A stretch of DNA of 64,000 nt from Limnohabitans sp. Bal53 (GCF_003063355.1 NZ_NESH01000001.1:248001-312000); one strand, 5' to 3'; numbered from the stretch's first letter, positions 1-9,403 are shown. Notes: a model not told the origin generated them from the letters alone. Program-made: numbers and translations.

Positions 1-223
1 ACTGCTGGCTGAGTTATGCGCCCTGGCAGAACGCGCGGGTGTGCGCAAATTTCTGGCCGTCATCGGTGACTCGGCGAATGCGGGGTCCATCGGCGTGCAT
101 ACGGCCTTAGGCTTTAGCCACGTCGGCGTACTGAAATCCTGCGGCTGGAAATTCGATCGCTGGCTCGATGTCGTGATGATGGAAAAGCCTTTGGGTGCAG
201 GTGACAGCAGCCCTCCGCAATAA
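1..223 (+). CDS. GNAT-family N-acetyltransferase, C-terminal part (phosphinothricin acetyltransferase-like)
   Basis: The gene runs off the left edge; the frame is open from base 2 and encodes the last 73 residues. The tail contains AVIGDSANAGSIG, HTALGFSHVGVL and GWKFDRWLDVV. These match the C-terminal half of phosphinothricin-type GNAT enzymes, where the N-S/G-IG stretch helps bind acetyl-CoA and the GWKF-RW segment is conserved. Such enzymes acetylate free amino groups of small molecules; the physiological substrate here is unknown. The N-terminal half lies outside the window, so completeness cannot be judged. A small membrane protein gene starts 7 bases after the stop. Confidence 0.8.
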   Translation, partial: LLAELCALAERAGVRKFLAVIGDSANAGSIGVHTALGFSHVGVLKSCGWKFDRWLDVVMMEKPLGAGDSSPPQ

Positions 224-230
224 TCGCTCC

Positions 231-677
231 ATGAAAAACAAAACTCTTGCGACTTGGCTGGCTTTCTGGACTGGCCCATTGGGTCTGCACCGTTTCTATC
301 TGTATGGGTTCACGGACGTGCTGGCATGGCTGCTGCCCATCCCCACTGCATTGGGTTTTTATGGCCTCGAACGTGTGCAGCAATTTGGCCAAGACGACAG
401 ACTGAGCTGGTTGTTGATTCCTTTGCTGGGCTTCACCATCGCGGGCTGCGCGCTCAACGCCATCGTCTACGGCTTGACGCCCATCGACAAATGGAATGCG
501 CGCTTCAACCCCCAATCGGACAGCTTGAACCCAGCAGGCCGCACGCAATGGGGCACCATCATCGGCATCGTCATCGCCTTGCTGTTTGGCACCACGGTGC
601 TGATGTCCAGCCTGGTCTTCAGCCTGCAGCGTTACTTTGAATACCAAATCGAAGCGGCCCGACTGATCAGCCAATAA
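231..677 (+). CDS. Small inner-membrane protein with TM2-like motif, function unknown
   Basis: This 148-residue protein has about three hydrophobic regions, near residues 5-45, 58-82 and 108-132, so it is probably an inner-membrane protein. The early GPLGLHRFYLYG resembles the glycine/His-Arg-Phe-Tyr signature of TM2-domain proteins. I chose the ATG at 231 because it begins a normal membrane-protein N terminus (MKNKTLATW); an earlier start would overlap the preceding acetyltransferase gene. It follows that gene by 7 bases and may be co-transcribed. I do not recognise a specific function. Confidence 0.65.
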   Translation: MKNKTLATWLAFWTGPLGLHRFYLYGFTDVLAWLLPIPTALGFYGLERVQQFGQDDRLSWLLIPLLGFTIAGCALNAIVYGLTPIDKWNARFNPQSDSLNPAGRTQWGTIIGIVIALLFGTTVLMSSLVFSLQRYFEYQIEAARLISQ

Positions 678-727
678 GGTCACAAGTTTGACCGTTGTCG
701 CCCATCAAGCGCCAAGCGGGTGAAAAA

Positions 728-1207
728 TCAGGTGTGCGCTGCCCTGTCACGCTCTATGGCTTGGCCGGCCACGCGGGCCAGGTCTTCAGCGCCCACACGC
801 TGCGGCCACACATCGGCCAAGGGGACGAGCACAAAAGCCCGCTCGCGCCAGCGCGGGTGGGGCAGCGTCAGGCGGGGGCTGTGCATGCAGGCATCGCCGT
901 AAAACAGCAGGTCCAGATCCAGGGTGCGAGGTGCATTCACGTAGGGGCGCAAACGGCCTGTCTGGTGCTCGATGGCTTGCAAAGCGTCCAGCACATCGGG
1001 GGCAGACAACCGCGTGTCGATGCGAGCCACTGCATTGATGAAGTCAGGACCCTGGGCTTCGTGGGGGGCTGTACGGTATAGCGCAGAGCGGCCTGTGACA
1101 TCAATCCCGGGCTCACGCGCCAGTGTCTCAAAGGCCTGCAGCACAGTCGAACGGGCATCGCCCAAATTGGCCCCCAAGGCCACATACGCGGTGACTGGGT
1201 CTCGCAA
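728..1207 (-). CDS. folK: 2-amino-4-hydroxy-6-hydroxymethyldihydropteridine pyrophosphokinase
   Basis: FolK transfers pyrophosphate from ATP to 6-hydroxymethyl-dihydropterin in folate synthesis, in the cytosol. The protein of about 159 residues shows the N-terminal YVALGANLGD motif and the family signature APRTLDLDLLFYG, whose aspartates bind magnesium and substrate. The start is not an ATG. A GAGGG sequence lies six bases before the TTG at 1207, which is why I prefer it over the TTG two codons upstream. It is the last gene of the leftward hda-HAD-pcnB-folK cluster and lies 29 bases after pcnB. The pairing of pcnB with folK is common in proteobacteria. Confidence 0.93.
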   Translation of the reverse strand: MRDPVTAYVALGANLGDARSTVLQAFETLAREPGIDVTGRSALYRTAPHEAQGPDFINAVARIDTRLSAPDVLDALQAIEHQTGRLRPYVNAPRTLDLDLLFYGDACMHSPRLTLPHPRWRERAFVLVPLADVWPQRVGAEDLARVAGQAIERDRAAHT

Positions 1208-1236
1208 GATCAACCCTCGCTGTTCAGCTCAAAGAT

Positions 1237-2790
1237 TCAAGCGGCGTTGCCGCCGTCGCCCGCCTGATCACCAGCAGCGCCGGGCTTGCGGCGACGGCGG
1301 CGGCGTTTTTTGGCCGCACCATCGTCACTGCCTTCAGCCTCCACTGCAGGCCGGCTCTCGGCTGACGCGGGCGCACCTTCGGGTCGGGGCGCACGACGCA
1401 CCCGCGGCTTGGCCGCTTGCGAGGCCTGCTGCTCGGCCTTGGCCGCCTGCACCAGGTCTTCGCGCTCTGAGTCGCTGGCCATGCTGAACTCTTGCCACCA
1501 GTCGGCCAGGCGAATGTCCACTTCTTCGATGTCGGCACGCAAGCGTAAAAAGTCAAAGCCTGCGCGAAAGCGAGGCTGTTCGACCAGGCCAAACGGTGTG
1601 CTGCCCACCCGCTTTTCAAAGCGCGGCTGCATCATCCAGATCTCGCGCATATCGGCGGCCAGCTTGCCACGCCCGGACACATCGCCGATACGGGCGTCAA
1701 ACACCTCGTCGATCGCGTCTTGCAAAGCCGGGTGCGGGTGCTCCTTGCGCGCCAGGCGTTTGGCCCAGCCTTCGCGCACGTCGGCCCACAGCACACAAGC
1801 GAGCAAGAAGCTAGGCGCCACGGGCTTACCCTCACCCACGCGGCGGTCGGTATCAGCCAAGGCCACCTGCACAAAGGCACTGTCGGCCCGCTCCACCACC
1901 ACATCCAGCAAGGGGTAAATGCCGGTGGCCAGCCCCAGATTTTTCAGCTGCGCAATCGAAGCCAAAGCATGCCCGGTCTGCAAGAGTTTGAGCATCTCGT
2001 CAAACAAGCGGCTTTGCGGCACATCGGCCAGCAAAGTCGCCGACTTCGTCAGGGGTTTGGCGGTTTTGACTTCGAGCTTGAAACCCAGTGGGCTGAGCTT
2101 GGCCGCAAAGCGCACGGCGCGGATGATGCGCACCGGGTCTTCACGGTAACGCGCCACCGGGTCGCCAATCATGCGCAGCACGTGCTTTTTGGCGTCCTGG
2201 ATGCCACCGTGGTAGTCCACCACGATCTGGGACTCGGGGTCGTAATACATGGCGTTCACGGTGAAGTCGCGGCGTGTGGCGTCTTCGTCTTGCGGGCCCC
2301 AGACGTTGTCGCGCAGCACACGGCCCGATGAATCCACCGCGTGTTGCATGCCTTCGAGCTGGCGTTTGCTGGTGCGCTCATTGCCCTTGACCTGCTCCGC
2401 GGCCACGTTGTCCAGATGCGCCCGAAAGGTGGAGACCTCGATCACCTCGTTGTCACGTCCCCGGCCGTACACCACGTGCACGATGCGAAAGCGCCGCCCG
2501 ATGATGAAAGCTCGGCGAAACAGGCCCTTGACCTGCTCAGGTGTGGCGTTAGTCGCCACATCAAAGTCTTTGGGGCGCAGGCCCAGCAGCAGATCGCGCA
2601 CCGCACCACCCACCACATATGCCTCGAATCCGGCCTGTTGGAGGGTGCGCGTGACGTTGATGGCGCGCTCGTCCACCAAGTTGGGGTCGATGCCATGCAC
2701 CGATGCGGGCACCTCGGTGCGGCGGCCAAAGTGGGGCTTGCTGCTTTTAGGCGTTTTGCCCATCAGCTTGTCGATGAATTGTTTGATCAT
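1237..2790 (-). CDS. pcnB: Poly(A) polymerase I
   Basis: PcnB adds poly(A) tails to RNA 3' ends, which promotes RNA decay. The 517-residue protein has the class II nucleotidyltransferase motif GGAVRD at residues 61-66, followed by DFDVAT at 75-80, whose aspartates hold the catalytic metals. These motifs are shared with CCA-adding enzymes, but the length, the N-terminal extension and the basic tail fit PcnB. The last 75 or so residues are rich in Ala, Pro and Arg and include a run of six arginines, consistent with a disordered RNA-binding tail. Its ATG overlaps the stop of the HAD phosphatase gene by four bases (ATGA), so the two are translationally coupled. Confidence 0.94.
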   Translation of the reverse strand: MIKQFIDKLMGKTPKSSKPHFGRRTEVPASVHGIDPNLVDERAINVTRTLQQAGFEAYVVGGAVRDLLLGLRPKDFDVATNATPEQVKGLFRRAFIIGRRFRIVHVVYGRGRDNEVIEVSTFRAHLDNVAAEQVKGNERTSKRQLEGMQHAVDSSGRVLRDNVWGPQDEDATRRDFTVNAMYYDPESQIVVDYHGGIQDAKKHVLRMIGDPVARYREDPVRIIRAVRFAAKLSPLGFKLEVKTAKPLTKSATLLADVPQSRLFDEMLKLLQTGHALASIAQLKNLGLATGIYPLLDVVVERADSAFVQVALADTDRRVGEGKPVAPSFLLACVLWADVREGWAKRLARKEHPHPALQDAIDEVFDARIGDVSGRGKLAADMREIWMMQPRFEKRVGSTPFGLVEQPRFRAGFDFLRLRADIEEVDIRLADWWQEFSMASDSEREDLVQAAKAEQQASQAAKPRVRRAPRPEGAPASAESRPAVEAEGSDDGAAKKRRRRRRKPGAAGDQAGDGGNAA

Positions 2791-3455
2791 TCTTGAAAGA
2801 GGTCGAGGATGCGCCAGCCACGCTCTGTGGCCAGTTGACGCAACCGAGCGTCAGGGTTCGTTGCCACCGGATGGTGGGCTTTTTCCAACAGCGGCAAGTC
2901 GTTCATGGAGTCCGAATAGAACGTCATCTCCACATCGCTCCAGTCCAGGCCTTTTTGACCCAACCATTGCGCGACCCGGGTGACTTTACCCTCCCGAAAC
3001 GACGGGGTGCCCCGGATTTCGCCTGTGATCCAGCCGCTGGCATCGCGTTCGAGGTCGACCGCGATCAACTCGCTAACCCCAAAGGCTTGGGCAATCGGGC
3101 GGGTCACAAACTCGTTGGTGGCGGTCACGATCATGACCGTGTCCCCCGCGTGCTGGTGCGATCGTACCAGTGCCAGTGCCTCGGGCGTGATGAGCGGACG
3201 GATCACTTCGTCCATGTAGCGAGCATGTGCCTGCGCCGCCTCGGCCGCTCCGCGTTCGCGCGCCGCGCGCGTGGCAAAGCGCACGTAGTCATGAATGTCC
3301 AGCGTGCCCGCCTGGTAATGGGCATAAAACTCGTCATTGCGTTGGCTGAACACCGCCGGGTCGGTCCAACCCATTTCGGTCGTGAACACCCCCCAAGTGT
3401 GGTCAGAGTCCAGTGGCAGCAAGGTGTGGTCCAGGTCAAACAGGGCGAGTTTCAT
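2787..3455 (-). CDS. HAD-IB family phosphatase (SerB-like)
   Basis: This 222-residue soluble protein has the HAD nucleophile motif DLDHT at residues 7-11 (Asp7 nucleophile, Asp9 acid/base), a motif II threonine in IVTATN, and the metal-binding SDSMNDLPLL near residue 180. This is the arrangement of the HAD-IB group, which includes phosphoserine phosphatase and histidinol-phosphate phosphatase. The substrate cannot be told from sequence. It sits between hda and pcnB with four-base overlaps at both ends, an arrangement I know from other Burkholderiales. Confidence 0.85.
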   Translation of the reverse strand: MKLALFDLDHTLLPLDSDHTWGVFTTEMGWTDPAVFSQRNDEFYAHYQAGTLDIHDYVRFATRAARERGAAEAAQAHARYMDEVIRPLITPEALALVRSHQHAGDTVMIVTATNEFVTRPIAQAFGVSELIAVDLERDASGWITGEIRGTPSFREGKVTRVAQWLGQKGLDWSDVEMTFYSDSMNDLPLLEKAHHPVATNPDARLRQLATERGWRILDLFQE

Positions 3456-4138
3456 TCGTTCTCCAGCATCGCGCGCACCAACGGAATGGTCAGAGCGCGC
3501 TGCGTTTGCAAGGCGTAGTGGTCCAGGTGGTCGAGCAGTTGCATGAGGCTGCCCAAATCACGCGAAAAGCGCTTGAGCATGTACGACATGACGTCGTCGC
3601 TCAAAAACAGGCCCCGGGCATCGGCCTCTTGGCGCAGCACAGCGCGGCGCTCGGGTTCGTCCAACACCTGCAGGGCGTCGATGTGGCCCCAGCCCAGGCG
3701 GCTGCGCAAATCGTCGCGCAGCTTCAGATCGGCCGGGGGCAAAGCCCCTGCGGCCAAGACCCAGCGCGGCGTGCCGCTGCGGGGCGTCAAGGCGTTGACA
3801 AACCAGTTGAAGGCGGTGTGCTGCTGCTCGGCGTTGTACAGGTGCACATCGTCCATCAGCACAGCGGCCCAATCGTCGTTGAACTCGGGCGGATCCATGC
3901 TGTGGGCGTCCAGCCAGCCCACCTGCGCGCCCTGCTCTTGCAGCGCATGGTGCACGGCATGCAGCAAATGGGTTTTGCCCGAGCCGCTCTCGCCCCACAG
4001 ATAGCTGGGCACGGGAGAGCGACTGGCCGAGGCTGTCCACAAACGCAAGTGGCTCAACGCGGCCGCGTTGGGACCCGCAAAAAAATTGTCCAGCGTGGGC
4101 GTCGAGGCCAGGCCGATGTCCAAAGCAAGCTGCTTCAT
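3452..4138 (-). CDS. hda: DnaA regulatory inactivator Hda
   Basis: Hda is an AAA+ protein that, bound to the DNA-loaded sliding clamp, stimulates ATP hydrolysis by DnaA and so prevents re-initiation of replication. The 228-residue protein has the N-terminal QLALDI, which fits a clamp-binding motif, a Walker A box GESGSGKTH at residues 49-57 and a Walker B-type VLMDDVHL near 93-100. It lacks the DnaA domain IV DNA-binding helix-turn-helix, which separates it from DnaA. It overlaps the permease gene upstream and the HAD gene downstream by four bases each, so this is one tightly coupled operon. Confidence 0.93.
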   Translation of the reverse strand: MKQLALDIGLASTPTLDNFFAGPNAAALSHLRLWTASASRSPVPSYLWGESGSGKTHLLHAVHHALQEQGAQVGWLDAHSMDPPEFNDDWAAVLMDDVHLYNAEQQHTAFNWFVNALTPRSGTPRWVLAAGALPPADLKLRDDLRSRLGWGHIDALQVLDEPERRAVLRQEADARGLFLSDDVMSYMLKRFSRDLGSLMQLLDHLDHYALQTQRALTIPLVRAMLENE

Positions 4139-5250
4139 GCCTGATCGGGTCCTTGTTCCACCGCACCCGAGCCGCTTTTGCGGTACAGATCACTTTGCAG
4201 GTATTGCGCCCGCAAGCGGCGCAAACCCACCAGCAAGACCGCACTGGCGGGCAACGCGATCAGCACGCCCACAAAACCCAGCACTTGGCCAAAAGCCATC
4301 AAGGCCAAAATGACGGCCAATGGGTGCAAGCCAATGCGCTCGCCCACCAGGCGGGGCGTCAGCACAAAGCTCTCAATCAACTGCCCCAGGCCATAAACCA
4401 CGGCCACCATGAGCAAGGCCTGCGACGGCGCCAACTGCAGCAAACCGGCCAACAGCGCCAGCACCAGGCCCAAGCCAAAGCCCAAATAAGGCACAAACAC
4501 CGCCAACCCGGTGAACACGCCAATGGGCAGCGCCAGGTCCAGACCGAACAAACTCAGGCCCAGCGAATACAACACGGCCAGCACCAACATCACCAGCATC
4601 TGCCCTCGCAGGTACTCGCCCAAAACCTCGTCGCAGTCATGCATGAAGTCGTCGAATCGTCCGCGCCACGCCGGAGGCACCAACACGAGCATGCTGTTGA
4701 CCAGCCGCGTCCAGTCGTACAGCATGTAAAACAAGGCCACGGGCACCAGCACCGAATAGCCTGCCACGGCCAGCGCCAAACTACCGCCCAGCTTGAGCGA
4801 GGACATGAGCGGGGCCCACCAATCCTCTCGGTTGGCGCTCAGGTAAGTCACCAGCTGTTGTTTCAGGTCGGCCAGATCCAGCGAGACATTCAGTCCCAAC
4901 TGGGCCAACAAGGGGTTGATGGCATCGCCCAGGCGGTCAAGCAGCAAAGGCAATTGCTGCTGCAACAAAGGCCATTCGCGCACCAAAATCGGCACCATCA
5001 ACAAAAACAAACCCAACAGGGCCAACAAGGCCAGCGCCTCCACCAACACCACGGCCAAAGCGCGCGGCAAACGCCCACCGGCCACACCCTCAAGCTTGAG
5101 CACCAAGGGGTGCAACACATAAGCCATCACGGCCGCGATCACAAAAGGCGCCAGCACTGGGGCCAGCAGCCAGAAAACCAACACGGCAGCCAGGGCCACG
5201 CCCAGCCAGGCGGCCAGTCGGGTCATGAAAAAAGGAAGGGGGGCTTGCAT
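4135..5250 (-). CDS. AI-2E family transporter (PerM/YdiK-type permease)
   Basis: This 371-residue polytopic membrane protein belongs to the AI-2E transporter family, with several hydrophobic helices, a central soluble stretch and the family segment IGVFTGLAVFVPYLGFGLG. Some relatives export autoinducer-2 or act as sodium/proton antiporters; the cargo here is unknown. I used the ATG at 5250, which follows AAGAGA. A second ATG at 5226 is possible and would remove eight residues. It is the first gene of the leftward operon with hda, the HAD phosphatase, pcnB and folK, and its promoter should lie in the 130-base gap shared with purM. Confidence 0.88.
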   Translation of the reverse strand: MQAPLPFFMTRLAAWLGVALAAVLVFWLLAPVLAPFVIAAVMAYVLHPLVLKLEGVAGGRLPRALAVVLVEALALLALLGLFLLMVPILVREWPLLQQQLPLLLDRLGDAINPLLAQLGLNVSLDLADLKQQLVTYLSANREDWWAPLMSSLKLGGSLALAVAGYSVLVPVALFYMLYDWTRLVNSMLVLVPPAWRGRFDDFMHDCDEVLGEYLRGQMLVMLVLAVLYSLGLSLFGLDLALPIGVFTGLAVFVPYLGFGLGLVLALLAGLLQLAPSQALLMVAVVYGLGQLIESFVLTPRLVGERIGLHPLAVILALMAFGQVLGFVGVLIALPASAVLLVGLRRLRAQYLQSDLYRKSGSGAVEQGPDQA

Positions 5251-5286
5251 GCGGTCTCTTGTTTTGCCGGGGACTGGCCCGAGCGC

Positions 5287-5315
5287 TCAGGGCTAACCCT
5301 TAAAATAAGCCCTGA
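5287..5315. promoter_or_regulatory. Hairpin in the permease-purM intergenic gap
   Basis: TCAGGGCT at 5287-5294 is the exact reverse complement of AGCCCTGA at 5308-5315, with a 13-base AT-rich loop, followed on the plus strand by ATTTTAG. It lies about 65 bases upstream of the purM ATG. It could be a 5' leader hairpin of purM or an operator for either divergent gene. The T run is too short for a convincing terminator. Confidence 0.3.
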
Positions 5316-5380
5316 TTTTAGTCTGCCAGCCCGTTTATTGGCCCTCCTTCCTGTTCACACGCCCCTTTCGGGCCAAAACC

Positions 5381-6433
5381 ATGACTCAAACCCCTCTTTC
5401 CTACAAAGACGCCGGCGTCGACATCGTTGCGGGCGACGCACTGGTCGAGCGCATCAAACCCCTGGCCAAGAAAACCATGCGCGAAGGCGTGCTGGCCGGC
5501 ATCGGCGGTTTTGGCGCGCTGTTTGAAGTGCCCAAGCGTTACAAGGAACCCGTGCTGGTCAGCGGCACCGACGGCGTAGGCACCAAACTCAAACTCGCAT
5601 TTGAATGGAACATGCACGACACCGTGGGCATCGACCTGGTGGCCATGAGCGTGAACGACGTGCTGGTGCAAGGCGCCGAGCCTCTGTTCTTCCTCGACTA
5701 CTTTGCCTGCGGCAAGCTGGACGTGGACACGGCAGCTGCCGTGGTCGGCGGCATTGCCAAGGGCTGCGAGCTGTCCGGCTGCGCCCTGATTGGCGGCGAA
5801 ACCGCCGAGATGCCCGGCATGTACCCCGCTGGCGAATACGACCTGGCGGGTTTTGCGGTCGGTGCAGTCGAAAAATCCAAAATCCTCACGGGCCAGAATG
5901 TGAAAGCCGGGGACGTGGTGCTGGGCCTGGCTTCGAGCGGCGTGCACTCCAATGGCTTTTCGCTGGTGCGCAAGTGCATCGAGCGCGCAGGCAGCAACGC
6001 CCCTGCAACCCTGGACGGCAAGCCCTTCAAACAAGCCTTGATGGCGCCGACACGGTTGTATGTGCTCAATGTGCTGGCCGCCCTTGCCAAGCACCCGAAC
6101 ACAGAAGAAGCCTCTGGCATCAAGGCACTGGCCCACATCACAGGCGGTGGCTTGCTCGAAAACATTCCCCGCGTACTGCCCGATGGCTTGGCAGCTCACC
6201 TGCAAAAAGGCAGCTGGCCCCAGACCGAACTGTTTGCCTGGCTGCAAGCCACCGCAGGCATCGACGACATCGAGATGAACCGCACCTTCAACAACGGCAT
6301 CGGCATGGTGGTGGTGGTGGACGCGGCCGAAGCGCAAAGCTGTGCCGACACCTTGCGCGCGCTGGGCGAGTCGGTCTACACCATCGGCCGCATCGCACCC
6401 CAAGGCGATGGGGCTCAGGTGGTGGTGGCCTGA
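5381..6433 (+). CDS. purM: Phosphoribosylformylglycinamidine cyclo-ligase (AIR synthetase)
   Basis: PurM converts formylglycinamidine ribonucleotide to 5-aminoimidazole ribonucleotide with ATP, the fifth step of purine synthesis. The 350-residue length is standard. The family signature [13 protein letters not shown] is at residues 61-73, and the glycine-rich [14 protein letters not shown] and [13 protein letters not shown] segments follow. It is transcribed away from the permease operon and is followed after 57 bases by a convergent SirB1-like gene. Confidence 0.97.
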   Translation: MTQTPLSYKDAGVDIVAGDALVERIKPLAKKTMREGVLAGIGGFGALFEVPKRYKEPVLVSGTDGVGTKLKLAFEWNMHDTVGIDLVAMSVNDVLVQGAEPLFFLDYFACGKLDVDTAAAVVGGIAKGCELSGCALIGGETAEMPGMYPAGEYDLAGFAVGAVEKSKILTGQNVKAGDVVLGLASSGVHSNGFSLVRKCIERAGSNAPATLDGKPFKQALMAPTRLYVLNVLAALAKHPNTEEASGIKALAHITGGGLLENIPRVLPDGLAAHLQKGSWPQTELFAWLQATAGIDDIEMNRTFNNGIGMVVVVDAAEAQSCADTLRALGESVYTIGRIAPQGDGAQVVVA

Positions 6434-6490
6434 GCCTTCAGGCCCTCAGTCTCAAGCGGTTGACCTCCAGCGGCCCGCCTGAGCACCCCG

Positions 6491-7351
6491 TCACAACGCC
6501 GAAAGCTCGCTGACCCGGTTGCGCAGGGCCACGGTGTCGGGCCCTGCGGGCACGGCCTCCAGGTACAACCGCAGGTCCTGCAAGGCTTCGTGCACATGCC
6601 CCATTTCGGCATGCACCAGGCCCCGGTCGCGCCGCTCGGACCACACCTCGGGCAGCAAGATCACCAACCTGTCGAGCACCTGCAGCATGCGCGGCCAGTC
6701 TTCCTGGGAACGGAAAATTTCTTTCAGGTTGCGCAGCATGCGTGCCAGCATGTCGCGGGGCGGGCAGGCTTGCAAATACAAGCCCAAAGGGGTCTCCCCC
6801 TCGTCCAGGTCGGGCGCAGCGCTCTGGTCCGCGGGGTCCCGGAAAGGGCTCAGGCGCTCGGACAAATTGTCCAGGCCTAAAGACTCGCCCGTGAGCGGGT
6901 CCAGCACCACCAGCCCCCCTTCAAGAGCCACCTTCACCAAAAAGTGGCCAGGGAAAGAAATGCCTTGCGCCTTCAACTCCAGCGCCCGAGCCAGCTCCAG
7001 CCAGATCACCGCCAGCGAAATCGGGATGCCCCGGCGCGTGCGCAGCACTTCGAAGATGTAGCTGTTTTCCGGGGCGTAATAGTCATTGGCATTCACCCCA
7101 AAGCCCAAGTCCTTGTAGAAGACCTGCGTCAAGATGGCCAAGCGAGTCAGGTCATCGGCCTCGTCGGGCATGCGCGCCGTGACCCGTTTGAGCAAGCGCT
7201 CCACATCGTCGAGCACCTGCTGCACGTCGATGCTGGGCTCTTCGTCCTGCGCAAGACTGGCGGCCGCCTCCAGCAAAGGAAAGTGCTCGTCGCTTTGCAC
7301 CAGGCTGGTGAAATAACCCAAAGGGGTCGGGGCAGAAAAAGTCAGCGCCAT
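6491..7351 (-). CDS. SirB1-family transglutaminase-like/TPR protein
   Basis: This 286-residue protein matches the SirB1 family: an N-terminal transglutaminase-like fold (motif RRGIPISLAVIWLELARAL, then FPGHFLVKV) followed by tetratricopeptide-like helices toward the C terminus (KEIFRSQEDWPRMLQVLDRL). The biochemical role is not established; SirB1 relatives are often found with prmC/kdsA in gammaproteobacteria. The ATG at 7351 starts MALTFSAP; a longer frame from 7414 overlaps murJ and begins with unlikely sequence. It lies 10 bases downstream of murJ on the same strand and is probably co-transcribed with it. Confidence 0.82.
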   Translation of the reverse strand: MALTFSAPTPLGYFTSLVQSDEHFPLLEAAASLAQDEEPSIDVQQVLDDVERLLKRVTARMPDEADDLTRLAILTQVFYKDLGFGVNANDYYAPENSYIFEVLRTRRGIPISLAVIWLELARALELKAQGISFPGHFLVKVALEGGLVVLDPLTGESLGLDNLSERLSPFRDPADQSAAPDLDEGETPLGLYLQACPPRDMLARMLRNLKEIFRSQEDWPRMLQVLDRLVILLPEVWSERRDRGLVHAEMGHVHEALQDLRLYLEAVPAGPDTVALRNRVSELSAL

Positions 7352-7361
7352 GAGAAATCTT

Positions 7362-8927
7362 TCAACGCTTGAGGAAGGCCTTGAGCCGCAAACCCGTGGC
7401 CCACAACACCCCAAAATAAAGCAAGGCCGAGCCCGCCAATACCGCCACCATCCAGCCCATGCGCAACCAAGCCTCTTGGCGCATGGCCACCCAAGGCAAA
7501 TGGTTCGCCGCGAACCACAGCAAGGCCGTCAGCCAAATCGTTGCCAGCAGCACCTGCAAGCCAAAGCGCCACCAGCCGGGCTGCGGCTTGTAACTGCCCC
7601 GACGCAGCAGCCCCACCAGCAGCCACAAGGCATTGACCAAAGCCCCCAAACCAATGGACAGAGCCAGCCCGGCGTGGGCCAGGTAAGGCACCAGCAACAC
7701 GTTGAAAATTTGGGTGAGCACCAGCACCGCGACCGCGATGCGCACCGGCGTGCGGATGTCTTGGCTCGCGTAATAGCCCGGGGCCAGCACCTTGATGGCC
7801 ACCAGGCCCAGCAAGCCCACACCGTAGCCCGTCAGGGCCAAAGTGGTTTGCTGCACATCGCGGTCGGTGAAGGCCCCATAGTGGTAGAGCACCGACACCA
7901 GGGGCTGCGAAAACACCAGCAAAGCTGCCGCACAGGGCAAAGCCAGCAGCAGCACCAGACGCAAGCCCCAGTCGAGCATGGCGGCATAACGCTCGCTGTC
8001 GCCCGTGGCTTTGGCTGCGGCCAGCTGCGGCATCAGCACCACACCCAGTGCCACGCCCAAAATGGCCGTGGGGAACTCCATCAAACGGTCGGCATAGGTC
8101 AACCAACTGACGCTGCCGGGGGCCAGGTGGGAAGCGATCTGGGTGTTGATGAGCAGGGAAATTTGGGCCACACCCACACCCAGCAAAGCCGGGCCCATCA
8201 GGCGCAAGATGTTCAAGGTGGCGGGGTTGGTCCAGGCTTTTTTGACGGCGCGGGGTCGCACGCCCAAACGGGGCAGCAAACCCAACCGGGCCAAGGCCGG
8301 AATCTGCACTGCCAACTGCAAGACACCGCCCACCATCACACCCACAGGCAAGGCATAGATGGCCTCCACGCCCTGCTTGGCCAACCAGGGCGACAAAAAC
8401 CAAGTGGCTGCGATCACGCTCACATTCAGCAGCACAGGCGTGGCCGCGGGCACAGCAAAACGCTTCCAAGTGTTCAAAATTCCGGCCGACAAAGCGACCA
8501 AGGACATGAAGGCGATGTAGGGAAACATCCAGCGCGTCATGTTCACAGCCGCGCCGAAACCCCGGGCGTCTTGCTGCAAGCCACTGGCCAGCGCCCAGAC
8601 CAACCAAGGCGAGGCCAAAACACCCAAAACAGACAAGGCCAGTACCGACCAGGCCAGTGCCGTGGCCACACTGTCGATCACTTCCTTGGTCGCCTCGTCG
8701 CCATGCTGGGCGCGGGTAGCGGCCAGCACCGGGACAAAAGCCTGGCTGAAGGCCCCTTCGGCAAACAGGCGGCGAAACAGGTTGGGAATGCGAAAGGCCA
8801 CATTGAAGGCATCGGTCAAGGCGCTGGCCCCGAACAGGGAGGCCATGAGCAGCTCGCGCACCAAACCTGTGACCCGGGAGGCCAAGGTAAAAATCGACAC
8901 GACGGAGGCAGATCGGAGGAGGCTCAC
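7362..8927 (-). CDS. murJ: Lipid II flippase MurJ
   Basis: MurJ moves lipid II across the inner membrane for peptidoglycan synthesis. The protein has about 14 hydrophobic segments and the family N terminus LLRSASVVSIFTLASRVTG, then VRELLMASLFG. I set the start at the GTG at 8927 (VSLLRSAS), which matches where family members begin and gives 521 residues. The frame is also open from an ATG at 9017, which would add 30 charged residues (MDQQARPASESV) not typical of MurJ. Mapping the 5' end would decide. It runs divergent from rpsT, and the SirB1-like gene follows 10 bases after its stop. Confidence 0.9.
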   Translation of the reverse strand: MSLLRSASVVSIFTLASRVTGLVRELLMASLFGASALTDAFNVAFRIPNLFRRLFAEGAFSQAFVPVLAATRAQHGDEATKEVIDSVATALAWSVLALSVLGVLASPWLVWALASGLQQDARGFGAAVNMTRWMFPYIAFMSLVALSAGILNTWKRFAVPAATPVLLNVSVIAATWFLSPWLAKQGVEAIYALPVGVMVGGVLQLAVQIPALARLGLLPRLGVRPRAVKKAWTNPATLNILRLMGPALLGVGVAQISLLINTQIASHLAPGSVSWLTYADRLMEFPTAILGVALGVVLMPQLAAAKATGDSERYAAMLDWGLRLVLLLALPCAAALLVFSQPLVSVLYHYGAFTDRDVQQTTLALTGYGVGLLGLVAIKVLAPGYYASQDIRTPVRIAVAVLVLTQIFNVLLVPYLAHAGLALSIGLGALVNALWLLVGLLRRGSYKPQPGWWRFGLQVLLATIWLTALLWFAANHLPWVAMRQEAWLRMGWMVAVLAGSALLYFGVLWATGLRLKAFLKR

Positions 8928-9100
8928 AGTGGCCGAGTGTAGCGGCCACTCTCGAGCCTGCTTCACATGCCTTGACCGCGCGACGGATTCAGACGCGGGC
9001 CTGGCCTGCTGATCCACCCAAGGAGCCGGATGCCGTTTTCAGGTCTGCTAGAATGCCGGGTTCGCTGGACATCATCCTCAGACACTGAAAGAACTTATAT

Positions 9101-9403
9101 ATGGCATCCGCTAAACCTAAAAAGAAAAACCCCCGTCTTGCTTCCGGCCGTAAACGCGTCCGCCAAGACGTCAAAATCAACGCTGCGAACTCTTCGCTGC
9201 GCTCCAAATACCGCACTGCTGTGAAAAACGTCGAAAAAGCCGTTGCAGCAGGCGACAAGACCAAAGCCACCGAGTTGTTTGCCAAGATGCAAGCTGTGGT
9301 GGACATCATTGCCGACAAAGGCATCTTCCACAAGAACAAGGCCGCTCGTGACAAGAGCCGCCTGAGCGCCAAAGTGAAAACTTTGGCTCTTGCCGCAGCC
9401 TGA
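9101..9403 (+). CDS. rpsT: 30S ribosomal protein S20
   Basis: S20 binds 16S rRNA early in 30S assembly. The 100-residue, lysine/arginine-rich protein begins [20 protein letters not shown] and has the helical family core [18 protein letters not shown]. It is slightly longer than the E. coli protein, as is usual in betaproteobacteria. It is a single-gene unit: murJ is divergent upstream, and an intrinsic terminator lies 80 bases downstream. Confidence 0.97.
   Translation: MASAKPKKKNPRLASGRKRVRQDVKINAANSSLRSKYRTAVKNVEKAVAAGDKTKATELFAKMQAVVDIIADKGIFHKNKAARDKSRLSAKVKTLALAAA

Noticed and set aside
4153..5526. 457-codon frame opposite the AI-2E permease
   Set aside because: It is extremely rich in Gln and His, which is the antisense reading of a hydrophobic membrane-protein gene.
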